The notes under the pieces are model-generated. The model saw only the letters and a program-made list of their open reading frames with translations. It did not search any database and was not told the DNA's origin. A stretch of DNA of 64,000 nucleotides from Prorocentrum cordatum (taxonomy: Eukaryota > Sar > Dinophyceae > Prorocentrales > Prorocentraceae). The stretch's first letter is position 1. Every line of letters starts with the position of its first letter. A program made the position numbers and the translations under genes. Shown here piece by piece: positions 44,344-54,372 of the stretch. The stretch is taken from positions 506,768-570,767 of the forward strand of contig CAUYUJ010021693.1 in assembly GCA_963575745.1 (NCBI GenBank), written 5' to 3'.

Positions 44344-44595
44344 GCCGTCGACGTCGGAACGGACTTCCCCGCGAGCGTTTGAGACGGCCGAAACCGACCC
44401 AGAGCGTCCTGGGACTAGGCGGTATAGCAGGCGCGTGCCTCGTTGCCGTCGCCTCTGCGCCCGCTCTGGACTATCACCCTGCAGGTCCTCGTGAGCTCGG
44501 CAGCATGTTCACGCGCAAGGTCGACTGCATGTTCGCGGACCCGGCGAAACTTCATCGTGAGATTGCCCGTGACGTCGTACGGGTTGGAGACATGC

Positions 44596-45561
44596 TCAGC
44601 CAAGGAAGGATTTTGATGAAGACACGCGGACACCTCCCCAAGCATCCCCTTTTCGGAGGCCATCAAAAAACTTCATGGTCACGCCAAATCGGTCCTCCAA
44701 CGACTCTGCCGTCGCCGGCACAGTCGCGGCCTCTTCCAACGTGCGGGATACGAACTTCATGGAGTCCTTCAGCAGCTGCAGCCTGCGTAAGGGTGATGAG
44801 CCGGCATTGTCCTTCAGCATTTCGCCATAGTGCAAAATCACCCTCCGAGGCCAATCATCGTGCCGAACGGCGCGATCCGATAAAGAGCGTTCCTCGTCCA
44901 TGAGGCGGTGAGGAGCGTGCCTCGCGAAGATCACGGCCCGGTGGGCGGGCAAATCGACCCGCCACTCCAACGCAACTGCTCGGAGATACCGGTCAAGCTG
45001 CTCGGAAACGTGCCCATTGCAATAAATGCGATCCAACCGAGAACGGGCGGCCGCCGAGGCGTGCGTGACCTCCGGCTGATGCGTTTCATGCAAGCCGTGA
45101 GGCGCGCCCAAAACCAGCTTGAAGTGCGCCTCCTCCCCATTGTCCCTCCTGCCGGAAGCGGAGGCCGAGGTAAGCGAGGAGCGATCGCCCGGAGACGCGA
45201 CGTAGTTGAAGTTCCCTCCCAGAATCGTCAGCGCCGAGTCGCGCGGAGCCACGCTACGCGCGAGGCGATCCCGAAGGTGACCACGAAGCGCCGGGAATGA
45301 TGAACACGATCTGAGGGCCGACGGATGCACGCCGTAGAGCTCCGCCTCGCCTAACGTGGAGCCTGTCGGGAAGTATGCCACGGTCAAATCCAAGGCGCCC
45401 GACCCCCCGCGAAGCCGAAGAGTTGCGACACGGCCAGGCCAGATAACATCCCACGTCAGAGAGCTATCGAAGTTGGCCAAGAACGAGCGGCCCAGCCCCA
45501 TAGGGAGAGGGTTCCAGCGGCCCCATAGGGAGAGGGTTCCCGCCTGAGACTTCCACACCAT
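44596..45561 (-). pseudogene. LINE AP-endonuclease domain, truncated and frameshifted
   Basis: The 321-codon frame shows the later part of an AP-endonuclease/exonuclease/phosphatase fold: VAYFPTG at 61-67, GGNFNYV at 115-121, SRLDRIY at 174-180 and LPAHRAV at 204-210 (the histidine motif). The usual GDFN motif reads GNFN here, so an expected catalytic Asp is Asn. The N-terminal glutamate-containing motif is absent. After FFDGLRKGD (about residue 286) the frame leaves the protein and stops at 44,596. The continuation (GEVSACLHQNPSLAEHV and so on) is in another frame at 44,640-44,490, and a second shift returns to the RT frame. The element is therefore very probably dead, unless the shifts are assembly errors. 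Confidence 0.75.
45493..45542. repeat. short tandem duplication at LINE 5' end
   Basis: The segment GCCCCATAGGGAGAGGGTTC occurs twice in a row with a period of about 25 bp. It is at the N-terminal edge of the endonuclease frame and yields the odd repeated peptide around GTLSLWGRWNPLPMGLG. It is a local slippage or repair duplication within the LINE or at its junction. Confidence 0.6.
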
Positions 45562-45584
45562 TCACTCACTAACGAGAGAGGAGT

Positions 45585-45770
45585 ATACCGAAGCGGACAT
45601 GTGGAGGGCAAAGGCAGGGATGGGAGGAGGGAGGAGGGGGAGAGGGCGGGAGGAGGTGAGACACGGGGCGCTGTCTCTTCAAAACGAGGGCCCAACACCA
45701 CAGGATGATTAGGAAAAACATCGATCCCTCGACATGTGTTACAGATTTTAAACATGTCTCGCCTGTTCGG
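45585..45770 (+). repeat. dispersed repeat R, copy 3
   Basis: GGAGGGCAAAGGCAGGGATG, a GGGAGGAGG run, GGGGCGCTGTCTCTTCAAAA, CGAGGGCCCAACACCACAGG, ATGTGTTACAGATTTTAAAC and ATGTCTCGCC. Matches 13,991-14,180. It directly abuts the 5' end of the LINE. Confidence 0.75.
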
Positions 45771-48120
45771 GCTTCCGACGCTTAAAGACGGCCCACTTGG
45801 CCCGCAAGATCGCCCCAAGACGGCACAAAGGCCCCGAAGATGGCCCCTAAAAGTCCGAAGGGGGCCTCAAGACAGCCCAAGATGTATCCAAGACTCCAAG
45901 ATGGCCCAAGAGGGCCCCAAGAGGGGAAACTCGAACAGACATTCCGCGCCCTCCGCGCCAACATGGCCCCTGGAGGCGCCCAAGAAACTTCACGATGCCC
46001 CTAAGAGGCCCCAATGCACCGCAAAAACGCCTCCAAGAGACTTCCGAAAAACCTCCAAGGATACCCTCACAGGAAGCAAAGGGGCTCTGGCCTGCAGCCC
46101 AGAGGCTGTGGCGGGATGGGCTGCAGGGCGCTAGATCCGCCGCCCCCTGTTGATGCATCACAGGGGTGCCTGGCGTGGACACCTGGTTGTTATTTTCGTT
46201 GTTCTTAATAACTCCCAGTAGGGTCTGGTCTCAACCCGCGGGCCACCCGAAGAACCCGTTGATTCCCCAAACAAAACTCCAGGACTGCCTTGATGGCCCA
46301 AGATGGCCTCCAAGACGGCCAAGATGGACCCAGAGAGCCCAACATAGTCCCAACATGGCCTCCGAGACGGTCCCAAGATGCTTCCAATACCGCCAAAATT
46401 GTCGAAGAGAGTCCAAGACGGCCCAAGAGCGCACAAGAGGCCCCTGAAACGGCCGAAGAGGCCTCCAAGAGGTTCTCTAGGAAGGCCCAACGAGGTCAAA
46501 ATCCTTAATTGGCATGCGACGAGTGAAGGAGTCTGGCGTTTGCTCAGTTTCGGTGTTCAGAATGCCCATAACGGTCCAAGAGGCCACCATGATTGCCTCA
46601 AGATCTCGCAAGAGGCCTCCAACATGGCCCCAGGGCAGCCCAAGAGGCCCCAAAGACGGCCCCCACAGAGCCCCACGATGGCGCAATAGGCATCCAAGAC
46701 GTCCAAGATGGCCTTCAAGACGACCCTGAAGCGTCTCAAGGGGGGGGGGGGGGGCGAGACGGCCTACAGAGGCTCCCAGAACGGCCTCCGACGGCGGCAG
46801 ACGGGCCAATAACGCAGTAAGACCGCCAAACAGGCCCTCAAGAAGCCCCCAAAGGCCCAAGGAGGCCACCAAGAGGCCTCCAGGTGGCCTTCAGCTCATC
46901 CGCATTGTCCCTCCCTCTCCTCATCCTCCTCTTCCTCCCCCACGTGTTCCCCGAAGGGCGTCCACAACTACTGGGGGAACGCATGGTCCAATAGCGTGGC
47001 CAAACGATGCCCAAACCTTTGGCCACATAGGCGCATCCGAAAAGGCAAGGGGCGGCGGTGATTCGCCGTAGGCGTCTTCGATCCGCCGCCCCTGTCGATT
47101 GATCAAAGGGATGCCTGGCGTGCTGAGCTTCTGGAAGGCGTTGGTTATGTGTTCTGTTCTCAAGAACTCCCAATGGGTCTCAACTCCACCCGCCGACCGT
47201 CTGGAAAGATCTTCCAGACCCACTCCAGATGGTTCCAAGATGACCCAAGATGGCGTCCAAGACGGCCAAGCTGGCATCCAAGACGGCTAACATAGCCCCA
47301 GATGGCCTCCGAGACGGCCACTAGACGCCTCGAAGACGGCCAAGATGGCCCCAAGACGTTCCAAACTGCCCTCCAGCCAGCTGAAGGGGCCCCTCAGGCG
47401 GCACAAGGGGGCTCCAAGGGGACATCCAGGATGCCAAAATCGTGGATTCCCCGTCGATGTTTCAATGTGTTTAGCGTTCTCGCCTTTTCTCGCGCCCGAC
47501 GCTTCAAGACGGGCCCATCGGGCCCCAAGATCGCCCTCAGGGGCCCCCTAAGAGGCCCGCGAGACGGCACACGAAGGCCCCAAAACAGCCCAAGAGCCCA
47601 AAACGGCCCCGAAGACCTCCAAGACGGCCCTAAAGCACCAACAACTGGACGCACGACTGCCCCGGGCAAGACGGCCTCTGAAGGCCAAGAGGCCCATTAG
47701 ATACCCCAGAAGTCTCCAAGAGAATCCCCAGGAAGCCAACAACCGTGACTCTCTTTAGGTTGTTCAATGAGTTTAGCGTTCTCGCCTTTTCGGGCGCTCG
47801 ACGCTCCAAGACAGGCCCAGAGACCCCCAAGATCGCCCCAAGACGGGCCTAGAGGCCCCCGAGAGGCTCGCAAGACTGTCCAAAGGGCCCCAAAGCAGTC
47901 CAGGAGGCCCCCAAGACGGCCCCAGAAACCTCCAAGGCCCTAGAGAGGAATCCAAGACGGCCTCCGAAGATCAAGAGGTACAATAGAGGCCCCAAGAGGT
48001 CCCCATGAGGCCTTAGGAAAACCCCAAGAGGCCCAAGGATGCCCCCGAGAGGCCCCTTAGAGCACCTCAAAAGGCCCCATAGGAAGTCCCAAGGAGGCCT
48101 CAAGAGGCATTCGATCTGGT
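45771..48120. repeat. CCAAGANGGCCC super-array with embedded units
   Basis: Four main blocks (45,780-46,075; 46,280-46,890; 47,200-47,700; 47,800-48,110). Headers of the form GTTTAGCGTTCTCGCCTTTT followed by CGGGC(G)C(C/T)CGACGCT(C/T)CAAGAC occur at 47,469 and 47,770, and CGGGCTTCCGACGCTTAAAG at 45,767. Two other repeats are embedded: CGCCGCCCC(C)TGTTGAT … CCTGGCGTG … AACTCCCA (46,138-46,230 and 47,088-47,185), and CCCCACGTGTTCCCCGAAGG … CACATAGGCGC … GGTGATTCG(C/T)CGTAGGCGTC (46,938-47,073 and 48,212-48,350). No genes. Confidence 0.8.
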
Positions 48121-49850
48121 TTCATCATCCTTCTCCTCCCTCTCCTCTTCTTCTTATGTTTCTTCTTCTTCGTATTACTATTCGTAGTACTATTATTATT
48201 ATTATTCTCTCCCCACGTGTTCCCCGAAGGGGTTCCTCACCGGCTGGGGAAACACGTTGTCCGATAACTTGGCCGAACTCTGGCCGCAAGTTCGGCCACA
48301 TAGGCGCTTCCGCAAAGGCAGGGGGCGCCGGTGATTCGTCGTAGGCGTCTGCGATAACTTACGTACTCCAAGTGTGCAGAAATTTCCTCCGCGCCGTTTA
48401 ACCACGACGGCGGGCAGGTTCTGCGCTCAGGAACACACTGCCTCGTCGTGAGATCGCCTGAGGATCCCCTCACTCCGCACACTTCGATTCAGATGCGCAC
48501 CGTGGCGGGATGGTCACCAACAATAGCAACGGGGTAGTACTCTATCCTAGGGTCCATGAACCTGGCCAAGCATCGTGGTGAAGAGGTACCTTTTGCAGAG
48601 TACTAGCGCTGCGAGAGACGCGAATCACTATTGCTTTGAAAATTCAGGCGCGGCACCATGGCGAAGGCCAACTCTCTGGCCCAGGCCGCGGAACGCAAAG
48701 CGCGGACATCTTCGCGCCCTCGCGGGGCAACCTTGATTACGCACTGCGCCACCACTGCTGTGTTTGTCTGCACTGCTCGTGCGCACGCCAGCCTGCTGGC
48801 TGCAGAGCCAACTCTGGGGGTGTGGTATGGCCCTCGTGGGGCCTCCTAAAGCCCTCCTGGAGCCTCATTGGGGCCATCTTCAACGACATTTGCGGCGTCC
48901 TGGAGCGCTCTGGGAACGCGTTGGAGGCTTCAAACACCGAGAAGGCGAATATGCCAAAACCGTACGACAACCCTGCAGTCATCGTCGACTCTTGCAGGGC
49001 CGGCTGGGGCCTACTGGGCCCCCCTTGCGGCTGCAGGACCCCCCCGCGGGCGCGCCTGGCGATGCAATGCGGATGGAACGCATGGCCGCATGGCAAGGCG
49101 GATACCCGCGTCGTGGGTTCCAGGGCGACAAGGCAGACCTCGGCATCGGGAGGGGGCAAAATAGGGGGGAAGGAAAGGGGAGGATGGAGAGATCGTAAGG
49201 AGGGAGCGAACTGAGCCTGCGCGCGTCACATCTGGCATCCGACCCCATCCCGCCCACCCCTTCCCATTGAGTTGATTGTTTGTCTGTCGACCGCGTCCTA
49301 GCCGAACGGTTTTCCAAATGACCCCATCGTGTGATACGCAATCAGAAAACGCGTGATACATTGAAGAGGGAGGAATAATGAGGAGGTGGAGGATGCACAG
49401 GAGGAAGAAGACGAAGAAGGAACTACGGAGTTACGGGCAATTTGACTACAACGGCTACGATAAAAAATATTGAAATCTTCTCGGCTTTACTGTAAGCCTT
49501 GGGCCAGACCCCCTTGCGATTATGAAGAGGCAACCTTTACGATTACTCATGGGCCGTCGTGGACATGGGCCGTCGTGGACATGGGTCCCCGAGCTTGGCC
49601 AGTTGCTGGGCTACCAATGATCCACGCGAACAACAAGTGACCACATCCCCATCCCAGATGAAGCTTAAAATGATGGGTCATATCTGCCTACCCCCCGCAG
49701 ATGTGCACTCGACGCTGTGGGGGGAGGCGCAAACAGAATGCCATCAACCGTCCTTAGGTAAAAGCACGGGGATTTCATCCAAGACTAGTCTCGCCTTCCT
49801 CATGGACTGCGGCGATGCAGACAGGAGAGACTTTCTTTTTGGGCTTCCGA
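48121..49850. other. intergenic sequence, partly repeat-derived
   Basis: 48,121-48,350 carries the CCCCACGTGTTCCCC repeat. 48,690-48,735 is a TTCGCGCCCTCGC-family copy. 48,890-48,965 contains the CCAAGANGG header in reverse (CACCGAGAAGGCGAATATGC). The rest has no recognisable gene. GGGCCGTCGTGGACATG is tandemly duplicated at 49,551-49,583. Confidence 0.45.
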
Positions 49851-50345
49851 CCGCCCAAGACGGCCCAAGGCCTCCAACGTCGCCCCAAGTCAGACCAAGA
49901 GGCTCCCAGGACGGCCTCAAGACAGCCCAAGAGGGAGCCAAGACGATTCAAGAGGCCCCCGAAGACACTCCTCAAACGACGTTGACAAAGGCAACTCCTG
50001 GTCGCCTTCCCACGCCATCAGTCGCCCTCATCATCATGGCCCCGGCAGTCCCAAGATGGCCCAAGAGGCTCCCAGGATGCTCCCAGCGAACCCCAAGAGC
50101 GTCTCCAGAAGAGCCCCAAGATGTCAAAATCCTTCCTTTCTATGGTTGTCAGCGATTTCGGCGTTTTCGCCTTCTCGGGCTCCCGACGCTCCAAGGCGGC
50201 CCCGGCCTCAGAGGCCCCCAACATCGCACCAACACAACCCGAGAGGCCCCCACGAGAGCCCCCAAACGGGCTCAGGGGGCTGCGAGACGGGAAAAGAGAC
50301 ACCCTAAACGGCCCGGGAGGGCCGCAAGAGAGTCCCAAGGGAGGA
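49851..50345. repeat. CCAAGANGGCCC array
   Basis: Two runs separated by a header (TTTCGGCGTTTTCGCCTTCT, then CGGGCTCCCGACGCTCCAAG at 50,156-50,196). Ends at GGAGGAACACGTACCGACAT, the family's second conserved box. Confidence 0.75.
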
Positions 50346-51229
50346 ACACGTACCGACATGCTCGCGTCGTTCAAAACACACGATGGAAAGTTTGGGCCAG
50401 TTCGGCCTCCGGAAGCCCTCGCACGGAGGGTGCAGGGAGATGAAAGAAGCGGGGACGCCTCCTACATGGCGCGGGCATGAGCAGATGGGGCCAGCGGATC
50501 CCACTGAATCGCCGATGCATCGGCAACGGCAAGGTGAAGAACGTTGTGGTCCAGATCGCATTGAACAACCGATGTTTCGGCGATGAAGCGCAGGCACCTC
50601 GAAGACGTTAGGAGACAGCCTCCTGCTCACCCTCCTCCTCCTCCTCCTCCTCCTCCTCCTCCTCCTCCTCCTGGTCCCTCCTCGTCCTCATCCTCCTCAT
50701 CCTCCTCCTCTTCCTCTTCCTTCCTCGTCGCCCATTTAGTCTACATTCATTTCCTCCTCCTCCTCCTCCTCCTCCTCCTCCTTCCTCCTCCCTCCTCGTA
50801 AACGACAGCAGCACACTGCGAAGCGGCAAACAACACCTACTCAATCAGAATCTGCCCATCTGCATTCTGAGTCATTGGAAGCGCGTCGCTCTCCTCTGCC
50901 CTTACACCCACGAAGACCCCAACACATACTCAACAGACAACGCTGGAAAACTACCCCAAATTAATGGGGTTGGCGGGTGTGGCGCAAGCCTGTCGAATCC
51001 ACGCCCTGTGGTCTTTTCGGCGAACGCCTTAATGCAACGTATCCAATGTATCCAATGATTGTGTAATTGCTCATGTTGTTATGTGCAAGCTAATAATTAT
51101 GGAAACTCCCCTAACCGCCCCCGCGGGGCCATGCCACATCCACCGCAACAAAAATGGTGTCCCCCTTCTGGGCCTCAAAAACTAAAAAACAATATTGTTA
51201 AATCTATGATTTGGACGCCTTGGGCCTCG
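50346..51229. other. intergenic sequence with palindrome and CCT tracts
   Basis: GCCGATGCATCGGC (50,510-50,523) is a perfect palindrome. (CCT)n runs lie at 50,627-50,730 and 50,750-50,795. 50,860-51,120 is lower-GC and unrecognised (CAACGTATCCAATGTATCCA at 51,037). No gene supported. Confidence 0.45.
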
Positions 51230-51775
51230 TGGGGGTCAAAGAGGTCCTCAAGACGGCTCAAGCATGTCTCTAGACGGGCCAAGACGGCCCCAAGACCGCC
51301 CAAGATGGCCCCTGGAGGGCCCGAAAGGCTTCCAAGACAGCACCATGAGGGCCCCAAAGAGCCCTCAAGACCACCTCCACAAACCAAAAACATTCATAGT
51401 TCAAAGGATTTTGAGAGATTGTACGTAAAGTTCTCGCCCTTTTGGACTCTCGGGGGTGAATGGCGGCCCAGGCAGCCTCCAATATGGCCTGAGACTGCCC
51501 CAGGGGCAAGGAGGAAGGCTCCAAGACGGCCCAAGAGGGCCCCTATATTGCCAACAGAGGACCTCAAGGCTGTCCAGGAGGCCCCCAAGAAAGCCCCTAG
51601 AGAGCCCCAAGGCAGCCCAGAGAGGCCTCCAAAACGGCTTCCAGAGAGGCCAGACGGAACAAGAGCGCCCAAAGACGGTCCAAGAGGCCCCCAAGACAGA
51701 GGCCCCAAGAAGCCCTTGAAAGGCCCCAAGAGGCCTCCAAGAGGTTCCCAAGAGGCCCCACAGCGACTGGAGTGT
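51230..51775. repeat. CCAAGANGGCCC array
   Basis: Same family. A degraded header (AAAGTTCTCGCCCTTTTGGA, then CTCTCGGGGGTGAATGG) lies at 51,427-51,463. Long forward frames (PKRPPRGSQEAP…) follow from the repeat and are not a gene. Confidence 0.75.
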
Positions 51776-53079
51776 ACGTGCTCCAGACGTGCACCCCGCG
51801 AGGCGAGAGGAATCCATGTCCGGAAGTGACGTGTTGCCTGAGGCAGGTCGCGGAGCGGTGTGGAAGTCCTGATGCAACAGATCCTGCACATGAACAGTAA
51901 CTGCCCGCTCTATCTGTCTTGGCACAGCTTGGTGTGTCACACGTTACCCGTCAAACCCTGCCATTCCGCGGATTGTATGAAGCGGTGGACTGGCCAAGCA
52001 ACAGTCGCCAGCTGTAAACGCGCACGCCGAAAATACGTCAGGGCAGAAGCAACTGCTCCCACATGTTGACACTACTCTTGCAGCGCAAATGATTGGCAGT
52101 CACCGCGAAATTAGCTTCAAACGCATCAGCGTCTATTCCTTCCAGCTGGGGAAGCGTCTGGACTCCACCCCGAATACAACCGTCGGCAGCACTGTAAGTG
52201 TGAGTCGGCGCATGCGGTTTCGATTGCACTGCCGACTGAAACATCAGAAATTGTTCACCCAATTCTGCAAAAATAATGCCGAATCAATCATGCGGATTGC
52301 TGCGAAGACGACTGCGGTCGCGCTTCCGTGAAACCCTGTTTCTCCTCTCTCAATCCAGCTCGCATGGCTTGCCGTGGAAGAGAAATATGGACGACCCCAC
52401 ACTCGGTAACGTCACAATCCTGTGCGTGGTGTTGGGGAAGCGTGTCGACGGTGGTTCTCTGGACTATGTTCCTGATGCGTATGGACGTCAGGGCAGGGTG
52501 CAAAACAACCAGATGAAAGACATACACTTGCAAAATTCTGCAATCGTTAAACTGTTACGCGTGACAAGAAACACCGATGCCACCAATCAACTTGCTCTCT
52601 GATCAACAAGTCAAATCCTCTTGTGAATCAAAGTACCCGTGCACACGTTCTATTTCTATCAGCGCGCGACCTACATATCAGACTGCGTGTCTTGTTGAGG
52701 ACCGTGCTCTTGCTAAAAGATCTCAGCAATGGACGTTTTCTCCATCATATACATGCACTAGGGCCCAAATCCAGCTCTCACCAAGACCACTGGGAACACA
52801 CTCAAGCAGCAGCCCAACGAAGGAATATCCGAAACGAAACCAAAACAAAACGAGAGCACACGCTTGGACACCACAACTGAAGAGATGCATGCCCGCACGT
52901 CGTGTAACATATACATGTGCGCACGTATACGTATATTTACGAGAGAGCGCGTTTCACGGGCGCTTGCCCTTGGGAGCATTCGGCGGCGCCCCCCCCAACA
53001 CTCGGCGCCGTCGATTAAAACCAAGGGGACTGCCATCCCCCCCAACCCCCCCCCCGAACCGAACACCCACCCCCCTCCT
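51776..53079. other. longest low-repeat stretch, no gene recognised
   Basis: About 1.2 kb with ordinary base composition and few repeats. Two minus-strand frames (52,038-52,262, 74 codons; 52,288-52,533, 81 codons) and one plus frame (52,276-52,602, 108 codons) are open, but none has a motif I can name and they overlap. It could be an old transposon remnant or a single exon of a gene extending beyond what can be recognised. Confidence 0.4.
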
Positions 53080-53329
53080 CCCAAGGGGGGGGGTTCAACC
53101 CCCCCTCTGCGCTGGCGCCGGCGGCCGCCAGCAGCGCCGACGGCGGGGACGCAGCGATGATGACCAGAGGCAGCCCAAAGGTGGGGGGGGGGTCAAAACT
53201 CCTCCCCCCTGCCCCCAGGCGCCGAGGGGGGGGTGTTCAACCCCCCCCGTTTGGCGCCGGCGCCGGCGCTGGCGGCGGCCAGAAGCGCCGGCGCTGGCGC
53301 CTGCGACTGCGGGGGCGCAGCGACGATAA

Positions 53330-53820
53330 CCACCACTACCACCACCACCACCACCACTACCACAACCACCACCACCTCAACCCACCACTACCACCACCAC
53401 ACCACCACACAACCACCACCACCACCACAGCCACCACCACCACCACAACCACCACCACCACAACAATTCACCATCACCACCACTACCACAAAAACCCACC
53501 ACCACTATCACCACCACCACAATCTACCACGCCACAACCAACAACGACCGCCACAACCACCACCACTACCAGCAGCACAACCCACCACCACCACAAACCA
53601 CCACACCACCACCACCACCACCACCACTACTGCCACCACCACCACCACCAGCACCACCTCCACAAACCACCGCCACCACCACAACCCACCACCACCACCA
53701 CAAACCACCACCACACACGACCACCACACCACCACCAAACCACCACCACCACCGCCACCACAACCAACCACCACCACCACCACCACCACAAACCACCGCC
53801 ACACCACCACCACCACACCT
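53330..53820. repeat. CCA/ACC microsatellite
   Basis: About 490 bp of interrupted (CCA)n with CAACCA and CACCAC variants. The equivalent block in copy B is 57,260-57,755 and is somewhat shorter. It reads as poly-Thr, poly-His or poly-Pro in the three forward frames and Trp/Val/Gly on the reverse, so it is not coding. Confidence 0.9.
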
Positions 53821-54350
53821 CCCACCGGGCGCGTCGAGTCGTGTCGCATGACTACTTCTGGCCCGCAAGGGCCCGAACACGAGCCTTGAGGGCCACAAGA
53901 GTCCGTCCAGACGGTCCACGAATGCTCCGAATCGCCGAACGATCGCGCCAGGACGCCCAGGATGTCTCCAAGACGGCCCACTACGTCTTCGAGTCGCCTC
54001 AGAGGAGCCCCGAAAGACGTCCCGAGAGGACCCCCAGAGGCAAACACCACTGATGCCCCTTTGGCGTTTCAGTGTTTTTGGGGTGCTCGCCATTCCGAGC
54101 TTCCGACGCTCCAAGGCGGCCCGCGAGGCTCTCAAGACCGCTCCAGGACTGTCCAAAAAGCACCCACGAGGGTTTCAACGGGACCTGGGAGGGTCCCATG
54201 AGAGCCCAAAGAGGCGCCCAAAACGTCCCAAGAGAACAAACGGCCCCAATAGCGGCCCAACAAGGGGGAACACGAACCGAAAGTCCGAGCCTTCCGCCCT
54301 AAGAGGCGCTCGGGAAGCCCCAAGAGGCCCCCAAGAGGCCCCAGGAGGCC

Positions 54351-54372
54351 CCAAACAGGCCCCCACGAGGCC
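54351..54372. repeat. target-site duplication, 3' side of retrogene
   Basis: A 22-bp sequence beginning CCAAACAGGCCC is repeated exactly at 56,018-56,039. It is followed directly by the T-run (poly(A) on the minus strand) of the retrogene. The uninterrupted paralogous site at 58,231-58,252 contains it once. Confidence 0.85.

Larger units (their letters stand above)
42022..45561 (-). mobile_element. degenerate non-LTR retrotransposon (LINE), 5'-truncated
   Basis: An apurinic-endonuclease-like domain (45,561-44,596) is followed on the same strand by a reverse transcriptase (44,343-42,022), the usual LINE order. No LTRs, integrase or protease are seen. The endonuclease lacks its N-terminal region and its frame begins at a small tandem duplication (about 45,493-45,542), so the copy is probably 5'-truncated near 45,560. 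Two frame disruptions lie between the domains. Sequence just downstream of the RT stop (about 41,800-42,020) may be its 3' UTR, but I see no clear poly(A) or target duplication and leave that boundary open. This LINE class is a plausible enzyme source for the cDNA insertion at 54-56 kb, but nothing here links the two directly. Confidence 0.85.

Noticed and set aside
51245-51260. GGCTCAAG within CCAAGACGGCTCAAG and similar words (15,110; 24,935; 36,450)
   Set aside because: The CCAAGANGGC repeat generates these words by itself.
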